DNA of 64,000 nucleotides, from NCBI RefSeq assembly GCF_009193355.1, contig NZ_WBVT01000006.1, positions 1 through 64,000 of the forward strand, given 5' to 3'. Shown here piece after piece: positions 35,690 to 45,851 of the stretch. Positions within the stretch are counted from its first letter, which is position 1; each line of letters opens with the position of its first letter. Under the pieces are notes generated by a model. The model ran no database searches and had not been told where the DNA came from. It saw nothing but the letters and a program-made list of their open reading frames with translations. The DNA is from Bifidobacterium leontopitheci. Lineage in GTDB: Bacteria; Actinomycetota; Actinomycetes; Actinomycetales; Bifidobacteriaceae. The translations under genes and the position numbers were made by a program.

Positions 35690-35850
35690 GCGTCCATTTT
35701 CCACTAAGTCCTGGCCGGTCATGGTGGCATACGGACGCTATCAGGGCTGTTTGCGTCCGTTTTCAACCAACACTTGATTAATCCTAGTGGAATACGGACG
35801 CAAACAGCCCTATCAGCGTCCGTTTTCGACCAAGACAACGGTGTCTCGCG
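35690..35850. repeat. Palindromic repeat cluster, GCGTCCG family (copy B)
   Basis: Two complete units and a degenerate third: arm GCGTCCGTTTTCNACYA, 14-16-nt centre, inverted arm. The two 14-nt linkers (tatcagggctgttt and aaacagccctatca) are near reverse complements of each other, so the linkers are inverted too. Same family as 24300-24505. It fills the convergent gap between the GH20 gene and rplQ. The remainder of 35527-36006 has no gene I can support. Confidence 0.8.
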
Positions 35851-35929
35851 TCGGAAACGGCCCTCCTGATGCCGGTGCTCCGTCTCGCCGTCGCTCATCC
35901 CCGCCGCTCATCCCGGAGCGGCAGATACG

Positions 35930-35970
35930 AAAGAGGCCGGGAATCCCATTACGGAATTCCCGGCCTCTTA
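35930..35970 (-). terminator. Terminator of the rpoA-rplQ end of the ribosomal operon
   Basis: aagaggccgggaatt / attcccggcctctt arms; TTTC follows on the minus strand. Located 36 nt past the rplQ stop. Confidence 0.75.
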
Positions 35971-36006
35971 GTCGAGATCAGACGGTCTCAGTGATGTCGA
36001 AACGAC

Positions 36007-36504
36007 TCACTCAGCGGTCTCGGTGGTCTCCTCGGCAGCGGTCTCGGCCGGAGCCTCTGTGGCCTCGGTCACCTCGGCGGCAGGAGCCTCATCGGCGGCA
36101 ACCTTGGTGGCGGCCTCGGCTTCCTTCACAACGGCCTTCTTGGCGACCGGCTCGGTGACGAGCTCGATGATGGCGCCCGGAGTGGCATCGCCGCGACGCG
36201 GAGCGATCTTGACGATACGGGTGTAGCCACCCTCACGCTGCTCCATCTGCTCGGCGATCTGGGTGAACAGAGCGTGCACCACGGACTTGTCGCGGATGAC
36301 GCGCATCACGCGACGACGGGAGTGCAGGTCACCGCGCTTCGCGAAGGTGATCAGGCGCTCAGCCAGCGGACGAAGACGCTTCGCCTTCGGCAGCGTGGTG
36401 GTGATGCGGCCGTGCTTGAACAGGCTGGTGGCCATGTTCGCGAGCATCAGACGCTCATGGGCCGGGCTGGACGCCAGGCGCGGGCCCTTCTTGGGTGTAG
36501 GCAT
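36007..36504 (-). CDS. rplQ: 50S ribosomal protein bL17
   Basis: Large-subunit protein near the exit tunnel. 165 residues: a normal L17 core of about 120 ([40 protein letters not shown]) followed by an Ala/Glu/Thr-rich acidic C-terminal extension typical of bifidobacterial and other actinobacterial L17. A strong AAGGAGT site precedes ATG. Last gene of the superoperon, 84 bp after rpoA. Confidence 0.97.
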   Translation of the reverse strand: MPTPKKGPRLASSPAHERLMLANMATSLFKHGRITTTLPKAKRLRPLAERLITFAKRGDLHSRRRVMRVIRDKSVVHALFTQIAEQMEQREGGYTRIVKIAPRRGDATPGAIIELVTEPVAKKAVVKEAEAATKVAADEAPAAEVTEATEAPAETAAEETTETAE

Positions 36505-36588
36505 AGTTACTCCTTATGGCCGTCGGATTCAGGTGGGCATGTGCCCGAACATCCGAATCCGACGGAATACTTCAACGGAAAGCTAACG

Positions 36589-37584
36589 TCACTCGTCTTC
36601 CGGCGAGAAGAACGTGGTGCCTTCCAGGTTGTTGGTATCGAATCCCAGCGGCGAGGACTTCAGCGACAGACCCATGGACTGGAGCTTGTCCTTGACCTCA
36701 TCGATGGACTTCATACCGAAATTGCGAATATCCAGCAGATCCTGCTCGGTGTGGGACACCAGCTCGCCGATGGTGTGGATGCCCTCGCGCTTGAGGCAGT
36801 TGTAGCTGCGCTGCGTGAGGTTCAGATCCTCGATCGGCACGGCCATCTCAGGGTTGGTCTCCTCCGCGACGGGAGCGGGACCGACCTCGACGCCCTCAGC
36901 CTGCACATTGAGCTCACGGCACAGGCCGAACAGCTCAACGAGCGTGGAACCGGCCGAAGCCACCGCATCACGCGGAGAAATGGCGGGCTTGGTCTCCACA
37001 TCCAGGATAAGCTTGTCGAAATCCGTGCGCTGTTCGACGCGCGTGGCCTCGACCTTGTAGCTTACCTTGAGCACCGGGGAGTAGATGGAATCAACCGGGA
37101 TACGGCCAATCTCATCAGTATCCTGCTTGTTCATCTGCGCGGGCACGTAGCCGCGGCCACGTTCCACGGTGAACTCGATCTCGAGCTCGCCGTCCTCGTC
37201 GAGAGTGGCGATGTGCTGGTCGGGGTTCGCGATGGTGACCCCGGCAGGCGGGGTGATGTCACCGGCGGTGGCCTCGCCCTTGCCGCTCTTGCGCAGATAC
37301 ATGACCACGGGCTCGTCGTACTCGCTGGTCAGCACGATGCCCTTGATGTTCAGCAGAATCTCAGTGACGTCTTCCACAACCCCCGGCAGAGTGGTGAACT
37401 CGTGCAGGGCGCTGGAGATACGCACGGAAGTGACCGCTGCGCCCGGGATGGAGCTCAGCAGTGTGCGGCGCAGCGAGTTACCAAGCGTGTATCCGAAACC
37501 GGGCTCAAGCGGCTCGATGACGAAACGGGAACGCTGCGGGTTGAGTGATTCCTCGGTAAGTGTCGGACGCTGTGCGATAAGCAC
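36589..37584 (-). CDS. rpoA: RNA polymerase alpha subunit
   Basis: 331 residues: N-terminal dimerisation/assembly domain ([23 protein letters not shown] split over positions 20-42) and C-terminal UP-element- and activator-binding domain with [22 protein letters not shown] and [16 protein letters not shown] at 37584 is chosen for its AAAGGA site 8 nt upstream and the conserved [12 protein letters not shown] start; the frame reaches 37620. It lies between rpsK and rplQ. Confidence 0.97.
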   Translation of the reverse strand: MLIAQRPTLTEESLNPQRSRFVIEPLEPGFGYTLGNSLRRTLLSSIPGAAVTSVRISSALHEFTTLPGVVEDVTEILLNIKGIVLTSEYDEPVVMYLRKSGKGEATAGDITPPAGVTIANPDQHIATLDEDGELEIEFTVERGRGYVPAQMNKQDTDEIGRIPVDSIYSPVLKVSYKVEATRVEQRTDFDKLILDVETKPAISPRDAVASAGSTLVELFGLCRELNVQAEGVEVGPAPVAEETNPEMAVPIEDLNLTQRSYNCLKREGIHTIGELVSHTEQDLLDIRNFGMKSIDEVKDKLQSMGLSLKSSPLGFDTNNLEGTTFFSPEDE

Positions 37585-37666
37585 TGTGGTTATCCTTTCA
37601 GCTTCTGGTCGGTGGTGCACTCACCGTCCATAAGCACGTTTGGATGGATGAGATTGCTGGTAGTGC

Positions 37667-38068
37667 TCAGACGCGACGACGCTTCGGGGGGCGAACGCCG
37701 TTATGCGCTTGCGGGGTGACGTCGGTGATGGAACCGACTTCGAGTCCGGCGGACTGCAGGGAGCGGATGGCGGTCTCACGACCGGAACCCGGGCCCTTCA
37801 CGAACACGTCGACCTTCTTCAGGCCGTGCTCCATGGCCTTGCGGGCCGCGGACTCGGCTGCCATACCGGCGGCGTACGGCGTGGACTTACGGGAGCCCTT
37901 GAAGCCGACGTCACCACCGGACGCCCAGGACACAACGGCGCCGGACGGGTCGGTGATCGAGATGATGGTGTTGTTGAAAGTGGACTTGATGTGAGCCTGT
38001 CCAACCGGGATCGACTTGCGATCGCGGCGACGCACAGGCTTACGAGCGGCTTGCTTTTGCGCTGCCAT
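37667..38068 (-). CDS. rpsK: 30S ribosomal protein uS11
   Basis: 133 residues; head/platform protein of the 30S subunit. Contains [20 protein letters not shown] (split across two motifs), [18 protein letters not shown] and the C-terminal [16 protein letters not shown]. Normal length. The rpsD gene that follows rpsK in many bacteria is not here; rpoA follows directly. Confidence 0.97.
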   Translation of the reverse strand: MAAQKQAARKPVRRRDRKSIPVGQAHIKSTFNNTIISITDPSGAVVSWASGGDVGFKGSRKSTPYAAGMAAESAARKAMEHGLKKVDVFVKGPGSGRETAIRSLQSAGLEVGSITDVTPQAHNGVRPPKRRRV

Positions 38069-38153
38069 TGACCCTCGTTTCCTAGTAACGAATTGTTGTT
38101 GGTGTCCGGACGATGGGGCTTTGAGGCTCCCGTGGCCCGGATCGTGTCACCTA

Positions 38154-38531
38154 TTACTTGGTGGCCTTCTTCTTTCCGGCGACCGTGCGCTTCGGGCCCT
38201 TGCGGGTACGCGCGTTGGTCTTGGTGCGCTGGCCGCGCACAGGAAGTCCCTTGCGGTGACGCTGGCCTTGGTAGCAGTTGATCTGGATCTTGCGGCGGAT
38301 GTCCGCGTCGATCTCACGACGCAGGTCACCTTCGATCTTGTAATTGCCTTCGAGGTAATCACGCAGCGTGATGAGCTGCTCATCCGTCAGATCCTTGACG
38401 CGAATGTCCGGATTGATTCCGGTCGCGGCAAGCGTTTCCTTCGCACGAGTACGACCCACACCGAAGATGTAGGTGAGGGCGATCTCGATGCGCTTCTCAT
38501 TGGGGATGTCGACTCCGGCAAGACGTGCCAT
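38154..38531 (-). CDS. rpsM: 30S ribosomal protein uS13
   Basis: 125 residues. [20 protein letters not shown] is the canonical start; [38 protein letters not shown] (split) and a Lys-rich end are as expected. A longer frame reaches 38600 with no family similarity. Contacts the 50S subunit and P-site tRNA. 149 bp after rpmJ, with a GC-rich gap containing cccggcccggg-type repeats. Confidence 0.97.
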   Translation of the reverse strand: MARLAGVDIPNEKRIEIALTYIFGVGRTRAKETLAATGINPDIRVKDLTDEQLITLRDYLEGNYKIEGDLRREIDADIRRKIQINCYQGQRHRKGLPVRGQRTKTNARTRKGPKRTVAGKKKATK

Positions 38532-38680
38532 TGCGATTCCTTCTGTTTCTACGCAGGTCGTGCACCGAGTCTTCCGGTCTCCCGGCCCGGGCCTGCGCAC
38601 CCGGGGTTCAAGCGCAGCTCCTGGTGGAACCTCGCCTGTGACTCAGCGCCTGTATTCTGTTGTTGCCGCTGGATCTGCTC

Positions 38681-38794
38681 TCAGCCCTGACGCTGCTTGT
38701 GGCGCGGGTTCGTGCAGATCACCATGACGCGGCCGTGACGACGGATCACGCGGCAGTTTTCGCAGATCCTCTTCACACTAGGGCTGACCTTCAT
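38681..38794 (-). CDS. rpmJ: 50S ribosomal protein bL36
   Basis: 37 residues, [20 protein letters not shown] followed by [17 protein letters not shown]. It has the C-x2-C...C-x4-H zinc ribbon of the zinc-binding form. CAAAGGA site 5 nt before the ATG. Sits 23 bp after infA. Confidence 0.97.
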   Translation of the reverse strand: MKVSPSVKRICENCRVIRRHGRVMVICTNPRHKQRQG

Positions 38795-38817
38795 GGTTTT
38801 CCTTTGCTTGTACCTTT

Positions 38818-39036
38818 TTACTTATACCGGTACGTAATACGACCGCGGTTCAGGTCGTACGGGCTCATTTCAAGCACGACGCGATCCTGCGGGAGGATGC
38901 GGATGTAGTTCTTCCGCATCTTTCCGGAAATCGTCGCCAGCACGATGTGCTTGTTCTCGAGTTCGACGCGGAACATCGCGTTCGGCAACGCTTCCACAAC
39001 CTGACCTTCGACTTCAATCACACCGTCTTTTGCCAT
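38818..39036 (-). CDS. infA: Translation initiation factor IF-1
   Basis: 72 residues, one S1/OB fold: [20 protein letters not shown] through [20 protein letters not shown] and RITYRYK. Binds the 30S A site. The frame extends to 39051 but MAKD is the standard start. Separated from adk by a terminator-like hairpin, so it probably has its own promoter upstream. Confidence 0.97.
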   Translation of the reverse strand: MAKDGVIEVEGQVVEALPNAMFRVELENKHIVLATISGKMRKNYIRILPQDRVVLEMSPYDLNRGRITYRYK

Positions 39037-39108
39037 AAGCCTGTAATCCAATCCTCGGGTGTATTACACTAACGTGCCCTAAGACACGCCAACTTACTAA
39101 TATACACG

Positions 39109-39152
39109 AAAACCGGTATTTGCAACACTGGGCGTGTCGCGCATACCGGTTT
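39109..39152 (-). terminator. Terminator between adk and infA
   Basis: aaaaccggtat / ataccggtttt arms with a 22-nt loop; the minus strand has TTTTC after the stem. It would end adk/secY transcription before infA. Confidence 0.7.
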
Positions 39153-39207
39153 TGTGTGAAGGCATCTCTTCAGGCACTCCGAACTACGGTCTGCAGCCGG
39201 TCGGCTC

Positions 39208-39768
39208 TCAGCCAAGCGCCTTCACGATGTTCGCCTGAATGGCGTCGATGTCGCCGACTCCATCGATGGCGACCAGCTGGCCACGGTCCTTGTAGATGTC
39301 GAGCAGCGGAGCGGTCTCCTTGGCGTACGTGGCCAGACGCTTGGCGATCGCCTCAGGGGTGTCGTCAGAACGGCCCTGCTCCTTGGCGCGCTTGGCGATG
39401 CGTTCCATGAGGACGTCATGGTCGGCGTCGAGCGCGACGACCTTGTCCAGCGGCGTGCCGAGTTCGGCGAGCATCGCGTCGAGCGCCTCGACCTGGGAGG
39501 CGTTGCGCGGGTAGCCGTCGAGGATCCAGCCGTTCTTGGCGTCGTCCATGGCCAGACGGTCCTTGACGATCTTGTTGGTCAGCTCGTCGGGGACCAGCTC
39601 GCCCTTGTCGGTGTACTTGAGCGCCTCAAGGCCGAGCTCGGTCTTGTTCTTGATGTTGTAGCGGAAGATGTCGCCGGTGGAGATCGCCGGGATGCCGTAG
39701 TGCTCGGCGAGGAGAGCGGCCTGGGTGCCCTTGCCGACGCCCTGCGGACCCATGATGAGAAGACGCAT
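39208..39768 (-). CDS. adk: Adenylate kinase
   Basis: Catalyses 2 ADP = ATP + AMP. 186 residues with P-loop GPQGVGKGTQAALLAEH, AMP-site region ISTGDIFRYNIK and DGYPRNASQVEALD. It is the short form without a zinc-finger LID. Standard partner of secY in this operon, 153 bp downstream. Confidence 0.97.
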   Translation of the reverse strand: MRLLIMGPQGVGKGTQAALLAEHYGIPAISTGDIFRYNIKNKTELGLEALKYTDKGELVPDELTNKIVKDRLAMDDAKNGWILDGYPRNASQVEALDAMLAELGTPLDKVVALDADHDVLMERIAKRAKEQGRSDDTPEAIAKRLATYAKETAPLLDIYKDRGQLVAIDGVGDIDAIQANIVKALG

Positions 39769-39848
39769 GTGATGCTCCTTATCGTCGTGATAGATGATTA
39801 TTGGATGAAAACCTTGAGGTTACTGTACCGGAACCGGACCGGTACGGA

Positions 39849-39884
39849 AGGCTCCCCACCATCCGAACGGACGATGGGGAGCCT
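39849..39884 (-). terminator. Hairpin between secY and adk
   Basis: aggctcccc / ggggagcct perfect outer stem with an inner cgtccg/cggatg-like stem. It lacks a U-run, so attenuation or mRNA stabilisation is as likely as termination. Confidence 0.5.
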
Positions 39885-39921
39885 GTAGGTCACGCGACGG
39901 TGACGACCGCTATGCGCGGAA

Positions 39922-41256
39922 TCACTTGCCTTCCTTGTGATCGATGTCCTCGAGCAGGAAGCCGGTGTACTGGAACTGCTCGGTCTGGGCCTTCGCCTGA
40001 CGCAGGGTGTCGAGGCCGACGCCCGCGATGATCAGGATGGTCGTGCCGCCGAACGGCAGCTTCGCGTTCAGGTTGAGGGCCATGATGAGGACCGTCGGGA
40101 TGAGCGCCACGAACAGCAGGTAGACGGCGCCGACCGTGTTGAGGCGGTTCATCACATAGCTCAGGTAGCGGCTGGTGGCGTTGCCCGCACGGATGCCCGG
40201 GATGAAGCCGCCGTACTCCTTCATGTTGTCCGCGGTCTCGTCCGGGTTGAACGTGATCGAGGTGTAGAAGAAGCAGAAGAACACGATCATCAGCGCGTAG
40301 AGCACGATGTACCACACGCTCGTGGTGTTCGCCAGGTTGTTGTTGATCCACGTGGCCCAGTTAGCGCTCGAGTCGAACTGCGCGATCAGGGTCGGGATGG
40401 CCAGAATCGAGGAGGCGAAGATCGGCGGGATGACGCCGGACATGTTGATCTTCAGCGGCAGGTAGGTGGAGGAGCCGCCGTACATCTTACGGCCGATCAT
40501 GCGACGGGTGTACTGCACGGGGATACGACGCTGGCACAGCTCGACGAAATCGACGAAGATGAGGATGACCACGAGCACGCCCGTGACGATGCCGAACTTC
40601 ATCCAGTCGCCGTCGGTGCCGTTGGTGCCCCAGCCGATCTCCCACAGCTGCGGCAGGAAGCCGGAGCAGATGGACATGAAGATAAGGATGGACATACCCT
40701 GGCCGATGCCCTTGTCGGTGATGAGCTCGGCCATCCACATGATGAGGCCGGTGCCGCCGGTCATGATGAGCACCATGACCGTGAGGTTCCACACGGAGCC
40801 GTCCGGAATCGGCGAGGAGCACAGGTTGTTGAACAGCGCGCCGGAGCGGGCGGTCACCAGAATCGTGGTGGACTGCAGCACGGCCAAGCCGATGGTGAGG
40901 TAACGGGTGTACTGCGTCAGCTTGGCTTCACCGGACTGGCCCTCCTTGTGCAGCGCCTCGAAGCGCGGGATGACCACGCGCAGCAGCTGCACCACGATGG
41001 ATGCGGTGATGTACGGCATGACGCCCAGCGCGAAGATCGACAGCTGGATCATGGCGCCACCGGAGAACAGGTTCACCAGACCGATGAAGTTTTCCTGGCT
41101 TCCGCTCAGGGTGGTGATGCACTCGTGCACCATCTTGTAGTTCACACCCGGCGTTGGGATGAACGATCCGATGCGATAGATAATGATCATGGCCAAGGTG
41201 AAGAGGATCTTATTCCTCAGTTCCTTGGTCCGAAAGGCCTGGATTAACGTCCTCAC
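39922..41256 (-). CDS. secY: Protein translocase subunit SecY
   Basis: Channel subunit of the SecYEG translocon. 444 residues with about ten membrane helices; conserved RIGSFIPTPGVN near the start, NLFSGGAMIQLSIFALGVMP, and the pore and C-terminal region GFIPGIRAGNATSRYLSYVMN (split). Starts at GTG with GAAAGGAAT upstream; the frame runs to 41289. A terminator after rplO separates it from the spc genes. Confidence 0.97.
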   Translation of the reverse strand: MRTLIQAFRTKELRNKILFTLAMIIIYRIGSFIPTPGVNYKMVHECITTLSGSQENFIGLVNLFSGGAMIQLSIFALGVMPYITASIVVQLLRVVIPRFEALHKEGQSGEAKLTQYTRYLTIGLAVLQSTTILVTARSGALFNNLCSSPIPDGSVWNLTVMVLIMTGGTGLIMWMAELITDKGIGQGMSILIFMSICSGFLPQLWEIGWGTNGTDGDWMKFGIVTGVLVVILIFVDFVELCQRRIPVQYTRRMIGRKMYGGSSTYLPLKINMSGVIPPIFASSILAIPTLIAQFDSSANWATWINNNLANTTSVWYIVLYALMIVFFCFFYTSITFNPDETADNMKEYGGFIPGIRAGNATSRYLSYVMNRLNTVGAVYLLFVALIPTVLIMALNLNAKLPFGGTTILIIAGVGLDTLRQAKAQTEQFQYTGFLLEDIDHKEGK

Positions 41257-41432
41257 AAGGATTCCTTTCCGTTGTGCGCACCTGCGCACCGAAGCAAACA
41301 GACTCTAACCGTCGAGTCTAGCGTACGGGGTCTACCCAAGACACGCATATCTCACGTTCTTCGCCGGCGACCTCCACTGAACCCGGCTTGCAGCGCCCCT
41401 ATGTCACATGCTGCCACGAACTGCCATATGAC

Positions 41433-41474
41433 GAATATGGCCCTCACCCGCCGTAGCGGGGAGGGCCATATTCC
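41433..41474 (-). terminator. Terminator after rplO
   Basis: aatatggccctc / gagggccatatt perfect outer arms and a GC-rich inner stem (accc/gggg). Lies 34 nt past rplO and splits the spc operon from secY. Confidence 0.75.
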
Positions 41475-41507
41475 ATCAGTCATTGCCTGACATGTCCCCT
41501 GGGATCA

Positions 41508-41963
41508 TCAGTCCTCGGAGACGGAACCGCCGGCGGCCTCGATCTTGGCCTTGGCGGAAGCGGACGCCTTGACGCCCTTCACGGTGAGCGCCACGGTGAT
41601 GTCGCCATCGCCGAGCACCTTCACCGGGTTGCCGCCACGGACGGCACCCTTGGCAACCAGATCCTCGACGGTGACTTCGCCACCGTTCGGGAACAGCTCG
41701 CCGAGAGCCGACACGTTGACGACCTGATACACCTTCTTGAAGGGGCTCTTGAAGCCGCGCAGCTTCGGCAGGCGCATGTACAGCGGCAGCTGGCCGCCTT
41801 CAAAGCCCGGACGAACCTGGTAGCGCTTCTTCGTACCCTTGTCGCCACGACCCGAGGTCTTGCCCTTGGAACCCTCACCGCGGCCGACGCGGGTACGGTC
41901 CTTCTTGGCGCCCGGGGCGGGCTTCAGGTTGTGCATCTGCAGGATCTCATCATCATTCGCCAT
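41508..41963 (-). CDS. rplO: 50S ribosomal protein uL15
   Basis: 151 residues: [31 protein letters not shown]-type N-terminal extension, then [19 protein letters not shown] and the C-terminal globular domain. Late assembly protein of the 50S subunit. Two bases after rpmD. Confidence 0.97.
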   Translation of the reverse strand: MANDDEILQMHNLKPAPGAKKDRTRVGRGEGSKGKTSGRGDKGTKKRYQVRPGFEGGQLPLYMRLPKLRGFKSPFKKVYQVVNVSALGELFPNGGEVTVEDLVAKGAVRGGNPVKVLGDGDITVALTVKGVKASASAKAKIEAAGGSVSED

Positions 41964-41965
41964 GA

Positions 41966-42148
41966 TCAGTCAACCTCCTCAACGGTAACGAGGTGACGGA
42001 CCGCGAGGATCATGCCGCGGGTAGACGGCGTATCTTCGCGAATCACGCTCTGGCCGATCTTGCGCAGGCCAAGGCTCTGGACCGTAGCGCGCTGGACGGG
42101 CGTACGGTTCACGAGGCCGTGGTGCAACGTGATCTTCAGGTTAGCCAT
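41966..42148 (-). CDS. rpmD: 50S ribosomal protein uL30
   Basis: 60 residues, [19 protein letters not shown] and [20 protein letters not shown]. Overlaps the rpsE stop by 1 base (TGATG), implying translational coupling. Confidence 0.97.
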   Translation of the reverse strand: MANLKITLHHGLVNRTPVQRATVQSLGLRKIGQSVIREDTPSTRGMILAVRHLVTVEEVD

Positions 42149-42882
42149 CACTCACCATCCTTCTGTTCGGCGGCAGCCTTGGCCTTGGCCTCTTCACGGG
42201 CCTTCTTGGCTTCGGCGATGCCGGCGGCGCGAGCGCGGAGCATCGCGTCGGGGGCGACCTCGTTGAGAGCGAGGCCACGGCGGGCGGCGATCTCCTCCGG
42301 CTCCTCAAGCTGCTTCAGGGCGGCCACGGTGGCGCGAACCATGTTCACGGCGGTGGCGGAGCCCATCGACTTGGTGAGGATGTCGGTGATGCCGGCGCAC
42401 TCCATGACGGCGCGGACCGGGCCGCCGGCGATAACGCCGGTTCCCGGGGCGGCCGGACGGAGCAGCACGGTGCCGGCGGCATCGTGGCCGATCACCGGGT
42501 GGGTGACGGTGCCACGGACGCGCGGAACGGTGAACATGTGCTTCTTGGCGTCCAGCTGGCCCTTGGCGATGGCCGCCGGGACCTCACGGGACTTGCCATA
42601 GCCGACGCCGACGGTGCCGTTGCCGTCACCGACCACGACGAGAGCGGCGAAGCTGAACGTACGGCCGCCCTTGTGGGTCTTGGACACACGGTTGATGGTC
42701 ACCACGCGGTCGAGCAGCTCGTCGCCCTTGTTCTCCTCGCGGCGGTTGCGACGGTCGCCACGACGACCCTCGCCACGCTGGCCGCGACGGGACTTGCGCT
42801 CGTCGTTGTTGTTCTCGGGCGCCGCAGTGTTCTGAGTTTCTTCAGCCACTTGGGTTTCCTTCTGGGTTTCGTTGTCGCTCAC
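42148..42882 (-). CDS. rpsE: 30S ribosomal protein uS5
   Basis: 244 residues. The S5 core ([43 protein letters not shown]-like end of the RNA-binding domain) is flanked by a 55-residue Glu/Asn/Arg-rich N-terminal extension and an Ala/Lys/Glu-rich C-terminal extension, both common in actinobacteria. Overlaps rplR by 4 bp. Confidence 0.97.
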   Translation of the reverse strand: MSDNETQKETQVAEETQNTAAPENNNDERKSRRGQRGEGRRGDRRNRREENKGDELLDRVVTINRVSKTHKGGRTFSFAALVVVGDGNGTVGVGYGKSREVPAAIAKGQLDAKKHMFTVPRVRGTVTHPVIGHDAAGTVLLRPAAPGTGVIAGGPVRAVMECAGITDILTKSMGSATAVNMVRATVAALKQLEEPEEIAARRGLALNEVAPDAMLRARAAGIAEAKKAREEAKAKAAAEQKDGE

Positions 42883-43250
42883 AGTGCCAGACCTCCCTCG
42901 CGGGCGCCTTCAGCGACGGCTGCGACGCGACCGGTGTACTTGTTGCCACCGCGGTCGAACACGACCTGCTCGATGCCCGCGGCCTTGGCCTTCTCGGCGA
43001 CCAGCTGGCCGACCTTCTTGGCGGCCTCGACCTTGGTGCCTTCGAAGCCCTCGAAGTCGGCGGTCAGGGTGGAGGCGCTCACCAGGGTGTGGCCCTTGGT
43101 GTCGTCCACGATCTGGGCGACCATGTGGCGGTTGGAACGGGTGACGACGAGACGCGGACGCTCCGGGGTGCCGGAGATGCGCTTGCGCAGGCGGGCGTGA
43201 CGGCGCTTGAGCGAAACCTTCTTGCCCTTACCGAGAATCTTGACGCTCAT
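42879..43250 (-). CDS. rplR: 50S ribosomal protein uL18
   Basis: 123 residues starting [20 protein letters not shown] and ending [25 protein letters not shown]. Binds 5S rRNA. The upstream frame to 43367 is the rplF gene read in another frame. One base after rplF. Confidence 0.97.
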   Translation of the reverse strand: MSVKILGKGKKVSLKRRHARLRKRISGTPERPRLVVTRSNRHMVAQIVDDTKGHTLVSASTLTADFEGFEGTKVEAAKKVGQLVAEKAKAAGIEQVVFDRGGNKYTGRVAAVAEGAREGGLAL

Positions 43251-43251
43251 A

Positions 43252-43791
43252 TCACTTACCAGCCTTTCCGGCCTTGCGCAGGATGTGCTCGTCCGCGTAC
43301 TTGATGCCCTTGCCCTTGTAGGGTTCCGGAGCGCGAAGCTTGCGGATGTTCGCGGCAACCTGGCCAACGACCTGCTTGTCGGTGCCCTTGACGACCACTT
43401 CGTTCGCGTTCGGCAGTTCGAACGTGATGCCTTCCGGCGGGTTCACGGTGATCGTGTGGGAGTAGCCGAGGGAGAACTCGATGCCCTTGCCCTTCATCAC
43501 GGCGCGGTAACCGGTGCCGACGATGAGCAGGTGCTTCTCGTAACCGTCATGCACGCCCTTGACCATGGACGCGATGATCGAGCGGCTCAGGCCGTGCTTG
43601 GCACGGGTGGGACGCAGATCGTCGGCGGCGGTGACGATGATTTCGTTGCCTTCGACCTTAGCGGTGATGCCCTCGGGAATCACGTAGGAATCGGAACCCT
43701 TGGCGCCCTTGGCGGAAAAGTTCTGACCCTCGATGTTGACTTCCACGCCAGCCGGAATGGTGACGGGGAGCTTACCAATATGCGATGCCAT
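43252..43791 (-). CDS. rplF: 50S ribosomal protein uL6
   Basis: 179 residues in two L6 repeats: [18 protein letters not shown] at the start, [19 protein letters not shown] in the middle and [12 protein letters not shown] near the end. Located close to the factor-binding site. Length normal. Confidence 0.97.
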   Translation of the reverse strand: MASHIGKLPVTIPAGVEVNIEGQNFSAKGAKGSDSYVIPEGITAKVEGNEIIVTAADDLRPTRAKHGLSRSIIASMVKGVHDGYEKHLLIVGTGYRAVMKGKGIEFSLGYSHTITVNPPEGITFELPNANEVVVKGTDKQVVGQVAANIRKLRAPEPYKGKGIKYADEHILRKAGKAGK

Positions 43792-43808
43792 GATCTAGCT
43801 CTCCCTTC

Positions 43809-44207
43809 TCACCACACGTAGGCGACGATCTCGCCGCCGATGCCCCGGTCGAGGCATTCCTTCTGAGTCAGCAATCCCGAGCTGGTCGAGATGATGGCGA
43901 TGCCGAGGCCACCCAGCGGCATGGGCAGGGAGTCGGACTTCGCGTAGCGACGCAGGCCCGGCTTCGAGATGCGCTTGATGCCCTGGATGGAACGCTCGCC
44001 GTTGGGGCCGTACTTGAGGGTGACCTCAAGGGTCTGGCCGACCTTGGCTTCCTTGGCGGTGAAGTCCTTGATGTAGCCTTCACGCTTCAGGATCTCGGCG
44101 ATGTTCGCCTTGAACTTGGAGTACGGCATGTCGACGGTCACGTGCTTCGCCGCACTCGCGTTACGCAGACGCGTAAGCATGTCTGCGATCGGATCTGTCA
44201 TTGTCAT
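43809..44207 (-). CDS. rpsH: 30S ribosomal protein uS8
   Basis: 132 residues, [20 protein letters not shown] and the C-terminal [20 protein letters not shown]. Central-domain assembly protein. The frame to 44261 runs into the 91-bp spacer after rpsN, which contains a cccctcg / cgagggg hairpin (44249-44270). Confidence 0.97.
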   Translation of the reverse strand: MTMTDPIADMLTRLRNASAAKHVTVDMPYSKFKANIAEILKREGYIKDFTAKEAKVGQTLEVTLKYGPNGERSIQGIKRISKPGLRRYAKSDSLPMPLGGLGIAIISTSSGLLTQKECLDRGIGGEIVAYVW

Positions 44208-44298
44208 GTGGGCTTGTTGCCCTTTCTCGCCGTGGTTTCCGCCGCCCTCGCCCCTCGTCATGCGAGGGGTTCGGGCCGCGGACCTTCAGCGTCGATGT

Positions 44299-44484
44299 TT
44301 ACCAACTGGACTTAGTGACTCCGGGCAGCTCGCCGCGGTGGGCCTTCTCACGAAGGCAGATGCGGCACAGGCCGAACTTGCGGTAGACGGAGTGGGGACG
44401 ACCGCAGACCTGGCAGCGCGTATAGGCACGCACCTTGAACTTCGGCTTGCCGGCCGCCTTCATTTTCAGAGCGGTTTTTGCCAT
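44299..44484 (-). CDS. rpsN: 30S ribosomal protein uS14, zinc-binding type
   Basis: 61 residues with the [20 protein letters not shown] zinc ribbon, the short (type Z) form. One base after rplE. Confidence 0.97.
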   Translation of the reverse strand: MAKTALKMKAAGKPKFKVRAYTRCQVCGRPHSVYRKFGLCRICLREKAHRGELPGVTKSSW

Positions 44485-44485
44485 A

Positions 44486-45058
44486 TCAGTTCTCCTTGAA
44501 GGGGAAGCCGAGGTGCTTAAGGAGCACGCGGGCTTCCTTGTCGTCCTTGGTGCTGGTCACCACGGTGATGTCCATACCGCGACGGTGATCGATCGAATCC
44601 GGATCGATCTCATGGAACATGGACTGCTCAGTGAGACCGAAGTTGTAGTTGCCCTGACCATCGAACTGGTTGCCGTTGATGCCGCGGAAATCGCGGATAC
44701 GCGGCAGGGCCAGCGTCAGCAGACGATCCAGGAACTCCCACATGCGGTCGCCACGCAGGGTGACGAACGCGCCGATGGCCTGGCCCTCACGCAGGTGGAA
44801 CTGCGCGACGGACTTCTTCGCCTTGGTGATCTTCGGCTTCTGGCCGGTGATCAGCGTGAGGTCCTTGACTGCGCCTTCGATGAGCTTGGAGTCGCGGGCA
44901 GCGGCGCCGACACCCATGGAGACGACGACCTTCTGGACACGAGCGACCTGCATCGGGTTGGAGTACTTGAACTCCTTCTCGAGCTCGGGAACGATGACGT
45001 CCTTGTACTGCTGCTTCAAGCGCGGAGTTGCCGGCGCCTCGATAGTGCTATCGGTCAT
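44486..45058 (-). CDS. rplE: 50S ribosomal protein uL5
   Basis: 190 residues. [19 protein letters not shown] at the start, [17 protein letters not shown] and the Q-P-K-I-T-K-A-K-K segment; ends with [19 protein letters not shown]-type text. Binds 5S rRNA. Overlaps rplX by 4 bp (ATGA). Confidence 0.97.
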   Translation of the reverse strand: MTDSTIEAPATPRLKQQYKDVIVPELEKEFKYSNPMQVARVQKVVVSMGVGAAARDSKLIEGAVKDLTLITGQKPKITKAKKSVAQFHLREGQAIGAFVTLRGDRMWEFLDRLLTLALPRIRDFRGINGNQFDGQGNYNFGLTEQSMFHEIDPDSIDHRRGMDITVVTSTKDDKEARVLLKHLGFPFKEN

Positions 45059-45390
45059 GCCAGCTCCTTTCCGGACTTCTTGGCGACACGCACGCGCACG
45101 GTCTTCACCTTGCCGTCACGGGCCTCCTGCTTAACGATCACACCGACGCGGGTCGGCTGCTTGGTCTCCGGGTCGATGACCATCACGTTGGAGCGATGGA
45201 TCGGAGCTTCGACGGAGACGATGCCGGACTGCTGTCCCTGCTGGTTGGCACGGACGTGCTTCTTGACCATCTGCACGCCCTCGACGATCAGACGGTCGTT
45301 GGGGAGCACGCGGGTGACGGTGCCCTCCTTGCCGCGATCCTTGCCACGGATGACCTTGACCAGGTCGCCGCTCTTGATCTTGGCTACCAT
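45055..45390 (-). CDS. rplX: 50S ribosomal protein uL24
   Basis: 111 residues; [20 protein letters not shown] is the KOW motif, followed by [19 protein letters not shown]. Assembly initiator protein at the tunnel exit. One base after rplN. Confidence 0.97.
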   Translation of the reverse strand: MVAKIKSGDLVKVIRGKDRGKEGTVTRVLPNDRLIVEGVQMVKKHVRANQQGQQSGIVSVEAPIHRSNVMVIDPETKQPTRVGVIVKQEARDGKVKTVRVRVAKKSGKELA

Positions 45391-45391
45391 G

Positions 45392-45760
45392 TCAGATCAC
45401 CTCCGGGGCGAGGGACACGATGCGCATGAAGCGCTTGTCGCGCAGCTCACGAGCAATCGGTCCGAAAATACGAGTGCCCTTCGGTTCACGGCCGGAGCCG
45501 AGAATGACGGCGGCGTTCTCGTCGAACTTGATGTAGGAGCCGTCCACACGACGGTGCTCCTTGACGGTGCGGACGACAACGGCCTTGACCACGTCGCCCT
45601 TCTTGACCGACCCGCCAGGGATCGCATCCTTGACGGAGGCGACGATGATGTCGCCGAGGCCGGCATAGCGTCGCTTCGATCCGCCGAGCACTCGGATGGC
45701 CAAAAGCTCCTTGGCACCCGTGTTGTCGGCGACATGAAGCCGCGTTTCCTGCTGAATCAT
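45392..45760 (-). CDS. rplN: 50S ribosomal protein uL14
   Basis: 122 residues, [20 protein letters not shown] through [23 protein letters not shown]. Standard length. It is 91 bp after rpsQ, and that gap has a strong hairpin. Confidence 0.97.
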   Translation of the reverse strand: MIQQETRLHVADNTGAKELLAIRVLGGSKRRYAGLGDIIVASVKDAIPGGSVKKGDVVKAVVVRTVKEHRRVDGSYIKFDENAAVILGSGREPKGTRIFGPIARELRDKRFMRIVSLAPEVI

Positions 45761-45793
45761 TGATTCTCCTTAGCCGAGCTGGTTCTCCCCGAA

Positions 45794-45826
45794 CACCCCG
45801 CCCACCTGTACCAGCATGGGCGGGGT
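45794..45826 (-). promoter_or_regulatory. Intra-operon hairpin between rpsQ and rplN
   Basis: accccgccca / tgggcggggt 10-bp perfect stem, loop of about 12 nt. No U-run. It could be a protein-binding or processing site. Confidence 0.5.
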
Positions 45827-45851
45827 GGCTCGCGGAGCCTTGCCGAACTTG

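Noticed and set aside
35488-35781. ORFs in the gap after the GH20 gene
   Set aside because: They include terminator and GCGTCCG repeat sequence and have no start signals.
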